Assembly: GCA_025769875.1 (NCBI GenBank)
Contig: JAGFNK010000174.1
Coordinates: 34,046 to 98,045 of the forward strand
Length of the DNA: 64,000 nucleotides
Reading direction: 5' to 3'
DNA from: Russula earlei
Lineage: Eukaryota; Basidiomycota; Agaricomycetes; Russulales; Russulaceae
Position 1 is the first letter of the stretch. Each line of letters begins with the position of its first letter. The position numbers were made by a program, and so were the translations under genes. Shown one piece after another: positions 53,629 to 64,000 of this stretch. The notes beneath the pieces were generated by a model. The model did no database searches. It worked only from the letters and a program-made list of their open reading frames with translations, and was not told the DNA's origin.

Positions 53629-56589
53629 TAAGTCAAGCTTCTATCACAGACATCACTGTGAAAGCAAACCAGAATTAGGCAGGAAGCCTTAGGACTAGAT
53701 CTAGTCATCATATGGTCAGCAACCTATGCTGAAGTAGTCAAGGGAGAGAACCTATACAGACCTCTCCACAACAAGAAGAAGATGTACTACGTGACTCTCG
53801 ATGAGCAGTATGGTTGGACACACACATACTTCTGTAAAGACCCCTACTGTCATTGGCATGGTAAGCGGGCACACAAGTCCCAACTCCCTAGGAAAGGCAG
53901 TGGCAAGCGGACAAACTGGAGATTGAAGGTGAACATAGCATACGCATAAAGTTCAACCAGAAATTGAAGCAAGGAACCAAATTTGGTTGGTTCAAAGCTA
54001 GAGAGAGGGACGATCTACCCTCAGGAATCAAAGGGACTGCCATCTGATGTTGGACAGACCAGGAAGGACCTAACTGATACAAGGTCCAATATAAAGGAAG
54101 CTACCTTCCTTGTGAATACATCAACAATCAGCCGTACTTTGTTGATTACCACAAAGGACGTCCCTACACAGAAGAGGACAAAGACATTGACAAATATAAG
54201 GTTCTAGGTCTAGGAATCAAGACAGATCCTTATACTACTCATTGGGAACCCAGAAGCCCAGACGATCCAGCTCCATTGATACAAAAGTCATCAACTGGAG
54301 AAACAGAGAAGTCAGACCCTCCAACTACAGACCAGAAAGCAGAAGCACCAGAAGTATTGGAGCTAGCTGAAAGACTGGAGCAGACAGTCCATGTCTCACC
54401 CATTGAACCAGCAATCATTGAATTACCAGAAGAATCAGTTGAAATGGCTACCATTGCAGCAACGCAGACAGCTACCATTGCCACCCAGACAGCAGGTGGA
54501 AGAACAGGGCCTACCATGGTGGTAAACCCTGGAGGCAGTCCACCTGGTGCAGGAGGACCACCTGGAGGTGGAGGAGTCCCCTTTGGACCCTCAGGTCCAC
54601 CATCCCCAGGAGGAGGCCCACCCGGAGGAGGCCCTCCAGGAGGAGGACCACCTGTAGAACCTCCTGTAGGACCAGGAGTGAACCTGGCACCCCAGCTGGC
54701 ACCAGGCCCCCATGGAGGCAATTGTTGGGACTCACTGTTGAACAATCCAGTTCAAGAGTGAGGGATGAGCTCAAAGACAAGTCAATAGACATCCAACACA
54801 GCATGGGCAAGAAGTAGAGTCCAAAGCAGTACCAAATACTAGAGAGGTATGGTTACTGGTAGAGTTGAGCAGGTTCACAGGGAAGAGGCCAGAATGGTCA
54901 CAAGGGGATGGTCCTTAAAGGAGTATCCCAGGGATAGAGAGTGCCATAAACAAATGGACAGTCTGAAGACTGTCCGCTACTTTATTGAGTGCTTATATAC
55001 TACAAGAGAACTGCTAAATAGGGAACAAGTCATAACCTTTTTATCCAGCACCATAGACAGATGAGTAAGAAGTCAGGGTACACTTACTGAGCATGCTCAG
55101 TCATGCTCAGTAAGCTGCTGAGTAAGAAGGCTTCTCTTGATGAGTAAGAGCCTTTACTGTCCATGTGTTCACTGCTTTAGTACACATGCAAAGCACCTGA
55201 TTCATTTGCTGTTAGTTAGTTTAGGGCCAGACTTGTAGTTTGGTTCAGGAAATAGAGTTGCCTATAAGGCCCCTTATATAGTTCTATTAGGGTCCTTAGA
55301 GTCAACCCTAATACTTCTATCAAGGTCCTTAGTATTGCTTTATAGTTTGTTCTACAGTTATTAGAGTTAGTCTAATAACACATTGTAGGGTCTTTAGTAT
55401 TGTGTTAGTGCCTATTGTGGGGCACTTAGAGTCGTCCTAAAGGGTCCTTAGGGAGGCCATAATACTGTCTTTTATTGCTAAAAAGGTTGCCATTATGTGG
55501 GGCTTGTTGTATGTTGATTGTGCTGAGAATCGCTTGCACAACAATGTGTGCACGATATTGTGGACACCTCTACTCACCCCTTTTGTCTGTGTGAACAGGG
55601 TGACACCATAGAGGCTGGGTTTCCTCTCATAAGGAAGGGTCTTTCAGGGGCCCTCTTTAGGAAATGGATCATGACAGCAATGGATCTCTGAAATGAGACC
55701 CTCCTGAAGTCTTTAAAGGAGACAGAAAGAAGGTGAAGTACTTCATCCAAGATTTCAATCTATGGAATCTGCTTAACAGTGACAATACAACCATGACTAT
55801 TCCAATGAAGCGAGTAGCCTTAGCTCTCACCTACATCAAAGGAGAGAAAATGCATGAATGGGTGGTCAACCAAACAAACCTGGTAGAAGCAAAAAGAAAT
55901 GGGGACCCGCTGTCTCCCTATGCACCTGTGCAGCTAGATCCAACTGACATGCTCTTTTGGACCAAATTTGTGGATGACTTCTTCAGAGAATTCAAAGACA
56001 CCACAGAACCTGAAGACACTTTCATGGAGCCACAACAATTGTCCATGTCTAAAGCAGCATCGCTGGATGACTACACCAGCAAATTCCTTGTTCTGCTCAG
56101 TAAAGCACGATGGGACCAGAACTCACCAGGAGCAGTCAAAGCCTATAAAGCTGGACTGATCACCTGGCTGGTGCAATGAATCTACAATTGACCAGTCAGA
56201 GACATACCTGCCATCAATGATCTGCAAGCATGGATCAATGCTGCTAGGGAAGAACAGGCCAGAGACCAGCTTATGAAAGCTAATATTGGATCTGGAGGTG
56301 GATCATTGACCACCAGGGAGAATCGCATGAAATCCCTACAAGCTGGGAAAAGGCAAACCAAAGAGACCCGAATGCTATGGAAGTGGACTCAGTATCCACT
56401 GATGCAGCAAGGACCAAGCGACATCCTCCTCTGACAGAGGAGAAGAAGAAACTGCTAGCAGAAGGGAAATGCTCCATCTGCAAGAAAGCAGGCCATATCA
56501 GCCAGAACTGTCCTGACAAGGACAGAGTCAAAAAGAAATTGAGTAACCCAAGGGACAAAAGAAAAGCTCAAGCTCTGGAAACAGAAAAG
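53629..56589 (+). pseudogene. Chromovirus H gag
   Basis: A leader holds a frame from ATG 53782, with MYYVTLDEQYGWTHTYFC and a Cys/His patch. A charged stretch (54130-54470) leads to a Gly/Pro-rich linker (about 54525-54720). After LTR-A (restored at GCAAT) the Retrotrans_gag-like domain follows: PPEVFKGDRKKVKYFIQDFN, MKRVALALTYIKGEKMHEWV, then FVDDFFREF. The knuckle CSICKKAGHISQNC (CX2CX4HX4C) is near 56470-56511. In-frame TGA occur at 55694, 56177 and 56189, at sites where Arg fits, with later frameshifts. LTR-B cuts it at 56590. Confidence 0.85.
54723..55676 (-). repeat. Solo LTR-A in chromovirus H gag
   Basis: 954 bp, TGTTGGGACTCACTG to GGATCATGACA. Target copies GCAAT (54718-54722 and 55677-55681) are perfect, and removing the LTR rejoins gag. 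Confidence 0.96.
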
Positions 56590-57710
56590 TGTCAAGACAC
56601 GTACTGCTGATCACTAAGGACTCAGGAGCAGGTGGGCAGGGGTCGGAACAGGTGGTACACGGCATAGGCAGTGTTGAACAAGAGGACGAGCCAAATGACT
56701 AGAATATACCAGATGGGGACTGGTACGTGTAACTGGAGACAGAGGAGAAGGTTAGAAGCCAGTGCAATGAGGGGGCTTTAAACAAGGTGGTTGTAGAGGA
56801 GTACCTTGGGAGCGAGGGAAGTCTTTAAACTGAGCGGTCGTGGGGGAGTACCCAGGAAGATGAGAGTATCACAAATGGACAGTCTGATGACTGCCATGCT
56901 TCATTGGGGTTTATATACAGTGTTCAGGGTCAATTACAAAGAATTGGGACTATTCTAGACTCTTTGGTACCATCCAATAGGACTACAGAGGCATAAACTT
57001 GCTTGTGTCAAGTTTCAGGCTTACTGAGCGCATTACTGATCATTGTGGAGTGATGACATCATTATGATGTCACTGTGGAGCACTTAGTGAGCCTATGAGG
57101 TCACTGTGGAGTCGCTCAGTCAGCCATGATGTCATTGGAGTCTTGATGATGTCAGATGATTTATGCAACAGTTTCTAAGAGTTTGTGCCACTGTTTCAGG
57201 TCCATGGTGGCTGGGTGGCCATGTGGCTGCCACGCGATGATTACCCGATTAGGAAACGGGTGCCTGGTCATGTTATAGTGCCTTTGCAATAGTGATATCT
57301 TGTACCACAGGAGGGATAGCCCAGAAAATGGAAGGGAGTCGGCAATGCAAAGTGAGAGAGGTCTCTCTTGAGTGAAATAGGACAATCCATGGCCAGGACT
57401 TGGCCTTGGTTCATAACATGATATCATTGGAGCCTTGATGACATCAGATGAGTTATGCAACAGTTTCTAAGAGTTTGTGCCACTGTTTCGGGTTCTTGGT
57501 GGCTGGGTGACCATGTGGCTGCCATGCGATGATTACCCGATTAGGAAACGGGTGCCTGGTCGTGTTATAGTGCCTTTGCAATAGCAATATTTTGTACCGC
57601 AGGAGGGGTAGCCCAGAAAATGGAAGGGAGTTGGCAATGCAAAGTGAGAGAGGTCTCTCTTGAGTGAAATAGGGCAATCTATGGCCAGGACCTGGCCTTG
57701 GTTCATAACA
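56590..57710 (-). repeat. LTR-B with an internal 292-bp duplication
   Basis: A full LTR-B (56590-57418, 829 bp) is followed at once by a second copy of its last 292 bp (57419-57710). Target copies AAAAG (56585-56589 and 57711-57715) flank the whole, so it behaves as one unit. Confidence 0.92.
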
Positions 57711-60543
57711 AAAAGGAGGATGACTCAGGGGACAGTGGAAATGAAAGCACTGTCTCTGGACGATCCACATCTCCTCCTCTGCGTCCATGAAGAAGATGTC
57801 CACCAAACAGAAGGAGGACTTATTGGAAGAACTGATGGAACAGGGTTTTTAGGAACACCTAAGTTGATGGCCTGGCTAAGGAAGAATAGTGTGTTGCAAG
57901 TGTACATTAGAAAACTGAATGCTATGAATATTCCATTCACTTTCATCACTGCACACATGATGGCCGAGGAATCTGCTCTGCTAGACAGTGGAGCAACAGA
58001 GAACTTCATTGATCACTCAGCTTGGAAAAGACTGAAGATTGGGAAACAGGAACTACATGAACCCATGGTAGTATGAAACGTCGACAGAACCCAGAATAAG
58101 CAAGGGGAACTCAACCATTACTGCTGGCTTTGTGTCCAATACAAGGAGAAGGAGAGCTTGCAAAAGTTCTACCTCACAGATTTAGGAACAGATTGGGTCA
58201 TCCTGGGATATCCCTTCCTATATGAATTCAACCCCACTATTAACTGGAAGAAAGGACAGCTGATGGAAGGAGCAGTACAGATTGAGACTGCTCGATACAA
58301 GTACCTGGATCTCTATGTCACAAATATCCAAAAGCAAGCAAGAGATGAAAACCAACAATTGAAGAAAGGGGAAGCCATTTACCTACAGAAGACAACTATT
58401 GCTCAGAGATGGGCCCAGCAGTCAATTGAACCACAGGAAGGAGAGGACCCCCTTGCCAATGTTCCAAAGCGATTTCACCACTTTGCAGATGTCTTCTCAG
58501 AAGAGAAGTCCCAGAGGTTCCCACCACCCAGGGAACCAGACATGCAGATAGAGCTGTTACCTGATGCACCAAAGGAGCTAAACTGCAAAGTGTACCCCCT
58601 AACACGAGATGAACGAGAATACGTCAAGAAAATCTTGGTTGATGAAGTAGAAAAGTGATACATCACTCCAGGTCCATCCAGCTACACATCTCCAGTATTC
58701 TTCATTGGCAAGAAGGACAGCAAGGAGAAGAGGATCATTGTAGACTATCGACAACTAAATCAGTGGACCAGACAAGACAATGAACCTTTACCACATCTGG
58801 AACAAGAGGTGGAAAGACTTCAAGGAAAGAAGGCGTTCTCCAAGTTCGATATACGATGGGGATACAATAATGTGCAACTGGCAGAAGGAGATCGCTGGAA
58901 AGCAGCCTTCAAGACGCCATATGGAACCTACCTGCCCAACATCATGTATTTTGGGCTCAAGAATGCACCAGCCTTCTTTACTAGGCTGATGAGAAGAGAC
59001 TTTGGTGACTGGCTGGACCGATGGGCAGAATACACTGTCAACTATCTGGATGACTTTGGAATTGCCATAGGAGACAGTCCTGAACAACTTGAAATCCATG
59101 AGCAATGAATCAGCGAGCTACTCATGCTGATGCAGAAGAAGTCATACTTCCTGAAACCCAAGAAGTGCCAGTTCATGGTGCGGAAACTAACCATGCTGGG
59201 GTGGGACATAGACGAAGGGAAGATGAAGATTGAGGCCTCCAAGGCCCAAGGAATCACAGACTGGCCTAGGGAATTCAAAGATGTACACCAAGTACGCAAA
59301 GTCATGGGAGTCCTCAGTTACAATAGGGCTTTCATTCAAGGGTTCAGTCAGATTGCTCAACCCATTATCGCCTTGACAAAGAAAGGGGTGCCATTTGAAT
59401 GGACCCAAGAACGCAAGGATGCTCTGGAACGACTTATCCAGATAGTATCTTCTGACCCCATCCTGCTCCATCCTGATGAGGAACGACCCTTTGAACTGGA
59501 AGTAGATGCATCCAATTATGCTATTGGAGCAGTACTATTCCAGAAGGACAAACAAGGAAAGAGGAGGCCAATAGGTTACTTCTCTGCAGCCTTGAAACAA
59601 GCAGAAAAGAACTACGACATATGGGACAAAGAGTTCTTAGCCATGGTGCAAGCCTTGAAGCACTGGAGACACCTGCTCATGGGAGCAAAGCATAAGGTGG
59701 TGGTCTATACAGACCATGCAAACCTGTTGCATTACCGACACCCTCAGCAGATAAATGGTTGAGTAGCATGATACATTACCTTCTTGGCAGACTTTGACTT
59801 AGAACTGAAACACCAGGCAGGGGCAAGGAATAAAGCAGATGCCCTGTCTAGGAGACCTGACCTTGACGATGGACAAGAAGATAAAGAAGAAGTGGTCGCA
59901 CTACCTGACCACCTTTTTATTTGAGTAATGCATACTACTGCATTGGAAGAACAGATAAAGAACCAACAAGGAGAAGAAAGACACTGACTAAAGTTACTTG
60001 ATTGGGTACAGAGACACCAACTGGAGAAGCAACATAGCTTATGATGGAAGAATGAAGCCTTGGTGGTTACAGGCGACGAAGGGACCCACAGGACATTACT
60101 GGAACAGTATCATGACAGTCCCATAGCAGGACACCCAGGGAAAGCGAAAACATTACTGGGAATGATGCAATACTACTGGTGGCCCACCATGAGATGCTTT
60201 GTTGACCGATATGTGGAAGGATGTGCAATTTGCCAAAGTAACAAGTCAAACACTTATCCAAGTCGACCTCCCCTGTATCCCATACCACCAGAAGAAGGGG
60301 CTACTCCCTTCTCAACTGTCAGCATGGACTTTGTGGTCAAATTGCCGAAGTTGAAAGGATATGACAGTATATTGACTGTCACCGACCACGATTGTACTAA
60401 AGGCGTCATCCTGCTTCCTTGCAAGGAAGAGATGGATGCAGAAGAGCTAGCACAGCTCTACAAGGACAGAATATTCCCCTTTGTGGGAGTACCAAGCAAG
60501 ATCATATCTGATCAAGACAAACTAATAAGTTCCAAGTTCATTA

Positions 60544-61097
60544 GGCCCCTTTTACCAACCAAGAATTCTTGAATCTTGAACTTGAACTTGGATTTTGGGA
60601 TTTTCCGGGAGTGACAGGAGTGACAGGAGTGAAGTAAGTGATATGATGTATATAATAAATTAATATGCATTTTTTTTTGTTGTCATTTGCATATTCACAT
60701 ATATGGGGTTACACATGATGTGTCAGCGTCAAACTCGGTGTTGAGCAGTCCAACTCGAGCTCAACATCTGTGTGCTTGCAGCCCCATTTTCACCAGAGTT
60801 GCACATACAAAATTTGCACAAAGATGTGCACCCACACATTGGTGACACATATTCTGCCTTAATGACATGCTTGCAATACCCCACTTGGAAGGAGTGGAAG
60901 GAAGGGTCAGAAAAAATATTTTACATATCACATGTAAACCCAGCAAATCACACCGGAAAATAAGTCATATTTGAAATGGACTCATATTAATTTATTATGT
61001 CACTTACATCACACCTGTCATTCCTGTCACTCCCGGAAAATCCCGAAATCCAAGTTCAAGTTCAAGATTCAAGAATTCTCGGTTGGTAAAAGGGGCC
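60544..61097. mobile_element. Harbinger-type MITE 2
   Basis: 554 bp with ends GGCCCCTTTTACC and its complement. Target copies TTA (60541-60543 and 61098-61100) are perfect, and removal restores the integrase text KFIRELCNQ. It has no coding capacity and would need a Harbinger transposase in trans. Confidence 0.93.
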
Positions 61098-61377
61098 TTA
61101 GGGAACTTTGCAACCAGCTGCATATCAAACAGAATATCAGCACCACCTACCATTCCCAGACAGATGGACAATCAGAAAGAACAAATCAGACAATGGAAAC
61201 ATTGCTTAGGATCTTTTGCAACCACCAACAAGATGATTGGGTGGACTGGCTGCCTCTGGTGCAATACACAATGAATTCTAACATTTCAGAGACAACCAAG
61301 CAGTCCCCTTTCTTCTTATGGATGGGCTTTATGCCCAAGGCACACCAGCCAAATCGGGGAAGCAAGATACCAAGAAT

Positions 61378-62320
61378 TGTCAAGACTCACTGTTGAACTA
61401 TCCAGTTCAAGAGCGAGGGATAAGCTTGAAGACGAGTCGATAGATGTCCATGACGGCGTGGGCCAGAAGTAAAGTCCAGAGTAGTAACAGATACCAGAGA
61501 GGCACTGTTACCGTGAGAGTAGAACAGTCATGCAGGGAAGAGGCCAGGATAGTCACAAGGGGACGGTCCTTTAAGGAGTATCCCAGGAATGGAGAGTGCC
61601 GTAAACAAATGGACAGTCTGAGGACTGTCCACTACTTTATTGAGCGCTTATATACTACAAGAGAACTGCTAAATGGAGAACAAGTCATAACCTTGTTATC
61701 AAGCACAATAGAGTGCTGAGTAAGAAGTCAGAGTGCGCTTACTGAGCATGCTCAGTCATGCTCAGTAAGCTGCTGAGTAAGAGCTTTCATTGTCCACGTG
61801 TTTGCTGATCTAGTGCACGTGCAAGCACCTGATTCATTTCCTGTTAGTTAGTTTAGGGCTGGTCATTTGAGGACTTGGAGTTTGGTTAGGGAATAGTGTT
61901 ATCTTTATAAGGCCCTTATATAGTTCTATTAGGGTCCTTAGAGTCGACCCTGATACTTCTATTAAGGTCCTTAGTATTGCCTTATAGTTCATTCTTCAGT
62001 TATTAGAGTTGGTCTAATAACGCTTTGTAGAGTCTTTGATACCAGGTTAGTACCCATTGTAGAGCACCTAGAGTCGTCCTAAAGGGTCCCTAGAAGGGTT
62101 ATATTACTGTCCTTTGTTGTTAGAAGGGTTGCCATTAAGTGGGGCTTGCTGTATGTTGATTGTGCCGAGAATCGCTCGCGCAACAATGCACGCGCGATAT
62201 TGTGGACACCTCTACTCACCCCTTTTGCTCATGTGAACAGGGTGACACCATAGAGGCTGGGTTTTCCTCCCTATAAGGAAGGGTCCTTCAAGGGCCCTCT
62301 CCGGAGAATGGTTCATGACA
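61378..62320 (-). repeat. Solo LTR-A in chromovirus H integrase
   Basis: 943 bp, TGTCAAGACTCACTG to GGTTCATGACA. Target copies AGAAT (61373-61377 and 62321-62325) are perfect. CpG is well kept (for example AATCGCTCGCGCAAC near 62169), so it is a rather young copy. Confidence 0.96.
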
Positions 62321-62763
62321 AGAATAGACAATTGGAGAGTCTGAATCCAGGAAGCGAGATCACAGGCACAAAGAAGTGATGAAGATCGCTTCCCTTATGT
62401 GAAAGCAAGAAGCAGTTTCCAACCTTATCAGAAAGGAAAAGGGTATGGCTCGACAGCACCAACCTAAAAATGACCATCCTACAGTGATGAAACTATGCCC
62501 AAAACAATATGGGCCCTTTGAAATCAGGAGGTGATCAGCCTGGTGCATACAGATTGGATCTCCCTAGCCACTGGAGGATCCATAACGCGTTTCATGCATC
62601 CTTACTGACACATCTTACAAGGAGACAGAGGAGCATGGGCCAACTACACCAATCCAGAAGCAGAATTGGTGGAAGGAGAAGAAGAATATGAAGTAGCAAT
62701 GATTTTAGGTTCGAGACAAACTGGAAGGAGGAAACAACTGCAGTATCAAGTCTGGTGGGAAGG

Positions 62764-63594
62764 TGTCAAGACACTTACTTGCTTGATCACTAAGGACTCA
62801 GGATCAGGTGGGCAGGGTGTCGGAACAGATGGTACGCGGCGTAAACAGCGTTGAACAGGAGGACGAGCCAACGACTAGAAGATACCAGATGGGGACTGGT
62901 ACGTGTTGCAGGAGGCAGAGGGCGAAGAGTAGAGGCCAGTGCAGCGAGGGACTTTAAACAAGGCTGGTCGTTGAAGAGTACCTTGAAGATGAGGGAAGGC
63001 TTAGACTGAGCGGTCGCAGGGGGAGTACCCAGGAAGATGAGAGTATCACAAATGGACAGTCTGACGACTGCCATGCTTCATTGGGGCTTATATACAGTGG
63101 TACAGGGTCGATTACAAAGCACTGGGACTATTCTAGACTCTTTGGTACCATCCAATAGGACTACAGAGGCATAAACTTGCTTATGCCAAGTTTCAGGCTT
63201 ACTGAGCGCATTACTGATCATTGTGGAGCGATGACATCATTATGGATGTCCTGTGGGGCGCTTAGTGAGCCTATGAGGTCACTGTGGAGTCGCTCAGTCA
63301 GCCATGATGTCATTGGAGCCTTGATGACGTCAGATGATTTATGCAACAGTTTCTAAGAGTTGTGCCGCTGTTTCGGGTCTATGGTGGCTGGGTGGCCATG
63401 TGGCTGCCACGCGATGATTACCCGATTAGGAAACCGGTGCCTGGTCGTGATAGAGTGCTTTTGCAATAGCAATATCTTGTACCACAGGAGGGATAGCCCG
63501 TAAATGGAAGGGAGTCGGCAATGCAAAGTGAGAGAGGTCTTTCTTGAGTAAAATAGGACAATCCTTGGCCAGGACTTGGCCTTGGTTCGTAACA
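62764..63594 (-). repeat. 3' LTR of chromovirus B
   Basis: 831 bp, plus-strand TGTCAAGACACTTAC to GGTTCGTAACA. On minus the bases before it (63595-63612) read as a purine-rich AAAGAGGGGATGAA tract. The minus TATATAAG is at 63088-63095 and a GGACAGTC stem at 63054-63072. It inserted in the chromodomain of chromovirus H. Confidence 0.93.
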
Positions 63595-63840
63595 TTCATC
63601 CCCTCTTTATAGACTTGTTGCTCCTGCAACAGTAGGAATTTGTTTCTTTGGAAGGTGGAGTAGTTTGCACATGAAAGTCGAAGTCTGTTGGTTCGTGAGG
63701 AGTTCTCCCTTGTCCTATGGATTGCTTTGGGGATAGCCGTGGTCAATTGAGTGCATGTGATCGCAGGAGTTCTCTGAAAAGTTTGTTGGTAACAAGGATA
63801 AAGGTAATCATCGACAGAGGTCATGATGGGAGTTGTTGGT

Positions 63841-64000
63841 TTAGGGGTTACTACTCCTGGTGGGAATTGTCTTAAGCGCCTTCGGATATTTCCGATGGAA
63901 GTCTTTAACAAGTAATTGCGCTTTTGATAGGTTAGATGCTGGTTCCCAAGTATTTTCTGCGACCGTATACCCTTTCCATTTAACTAGGTAGGTTGGATTC
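63841..64000 (-). CDS. Chromovirus B pol, C-terminal chromodomain (partial)
   Basis: The chromodomain at the end of integrase guides insertion into heterochromatin by binding modified histone H3. The minus frame reads [20 protein letters not shown], then [18 protein letters not shown], and stops at TAA (63843-63841). The aromatic Y, W and W positions expected for methyl-lysine binding are visible (Tyr in YLVKW, Trp in KWKGY, Trp in NTWEP). Several CpG remain and no lesion is seen, so this element may be recent. The rest of pol lies beyond the window end. Bases 63595-63840 are 3' untranslated. Confidence 0.9.
   Translation of the reverse strand, partial: NPTYLVKWKGYTVAENTWEPASNLSKAQLLVKDFHRKYPKALKTIPTRSSNP

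Larger units (their letters stand above)
53009..62763 (+). mobile_element. Chromovirus H (Ty3/gypsy), interrupted five times
   Basis: Its parts are the 5' LTR (53009-53628), gag, protease, RT, RNase H, integrase and chromodomain, in that order, which is Ty3/gypsy. The insertions are LTR-A (54723-55676), LTR-B (56590-57710), a MITE (60544-61097), LTR-A (61378-62320) and chromovirus B (from 62764). Its own 3' LTR is not in the window. All insertions that can be tested have target copies. Confidence 0.93.
57711..62763 (+). pseudogene. Chromovirus H pol with chromodomain; stops nearly all TGA
   Basis: Protease: ALLDSGATENFIDH (about 57976-58017). RT: VFFIGKKDSKEKRIIVDYRQ (about 58692), FSKFDIRWGYNNV, then NYLDDFGIAIG (catalytic Asp pair, about 59040). 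RNase H: ELEVDASNYAIGAVL (about 59497), EKNYDIWDKEFLAMV and TDHANL. Integrase zinc region: HDSPIAGHPGK to CAICQSNK (about 60111-60245). Integrase core: SMDFVVKLPKLKGYDSI, ISDQDKLISSKF, then, past the MITE, YHSQTDGQSERTNQ with the Glu. Chromodomain: EEEYEVAMILGSRQTG to QYQVWW (about 62680-62763). One frame is kept from 57976 to 60543, broken only by TGA at 58074, 58656, 59106, 59760, 59769, 59922, 59985 and 60042. Confidence 0.93.

Noticed and set aside
54239..54745. 168-codon Gly/Pro-rich frame on minus
   Set aside because: It is the antisense shadow of the Gly/Pro-rich gag linker of chromovirus H.
1..64000. tRNA or rRNA genes
   Set aside because: No rRNA-like block was seen. I cannot scan reliably for tRNA by eye, and no candidate stood out; a covariance-model search would settle it.

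Overview
The window looks like a block of constitutive heterochromatin from a basidiomycete fungus, probably an Agaricomycete. The clues are introns of about 47-54 nt in a PIF/Harbinger element, a Plavaka-type transposase, chromoviruses with chromodomains, and a decayed cyclin C gene of fungal type. I cannot name the species. No intact host gene is recognised. Almost everything is transposable element, mostly LTR retrotransposons inserted into one another, and many insertions can be proved from 5-bp target-site duplications (TSDs). Family letters (A, B, D, E, F, G, H, I, K, L) are local labels made for this window.

Layout. 1-1166: an LTR-A end, then a cyclin C pseudogene. 1310-1945: a 155-bp tandem repeat. 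2761-7688: K/L-type LTRs and an LTR-B split by a hAT-like element. 8351-14208: a palindromic LTR-A-derived element whose centre holds LTR-E inside LTR-E, a 3.2-kb PIF/Harbinger element inside that, and an LTR-A. 14209-15344: a Plavaka transposase remnant. 15649-18596: LTR-D holding LTR-H and an LTR-A that itself holds an LTR-A. 19846-36113: an old copia element I (minus) holding a full copia D (20483-26321) and an LTR-B, which in turn holds the young copia G1 (30181-34640). 36114-39465: a Harbinger MITE and an L-type gag with its LTR. 40351-46808: G2, an older copy of G, holding LTR-A and LTR-E, the latter holding LTR-F. 46809-53008: degenerate gag-like sequence with LTR-F, LTR-A and LTR-K. 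53009-62763: chromovirus H (plus), cut by two LTR-A, one LTR-B and a Harbinger MITE. 62764-64000: the 3' end of chromovirus B (minus), which continues beyond the window and has an undecayed chromodomain.

Two processes shape the sequence. First, repeated insertion with solo-LTR formation: family A is present only as LTRs. Second, loss of CpG by transition. The young elements (G1, the end of B, much of copia D and the L-type gag) keep CpG, while older copies have TG or CA in its place. The G1/G2 pair and the row of TGA stops in chromovirus H show this directly. The most notable element is G: G1 has two identical LTRs and an intact TSD, yet it lacks the integrase and reverse transcriptase cores, and G2 shares the same reduced structure. 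This suggests a gag-bearing copia lineage that spreads as a non-autonomous element.
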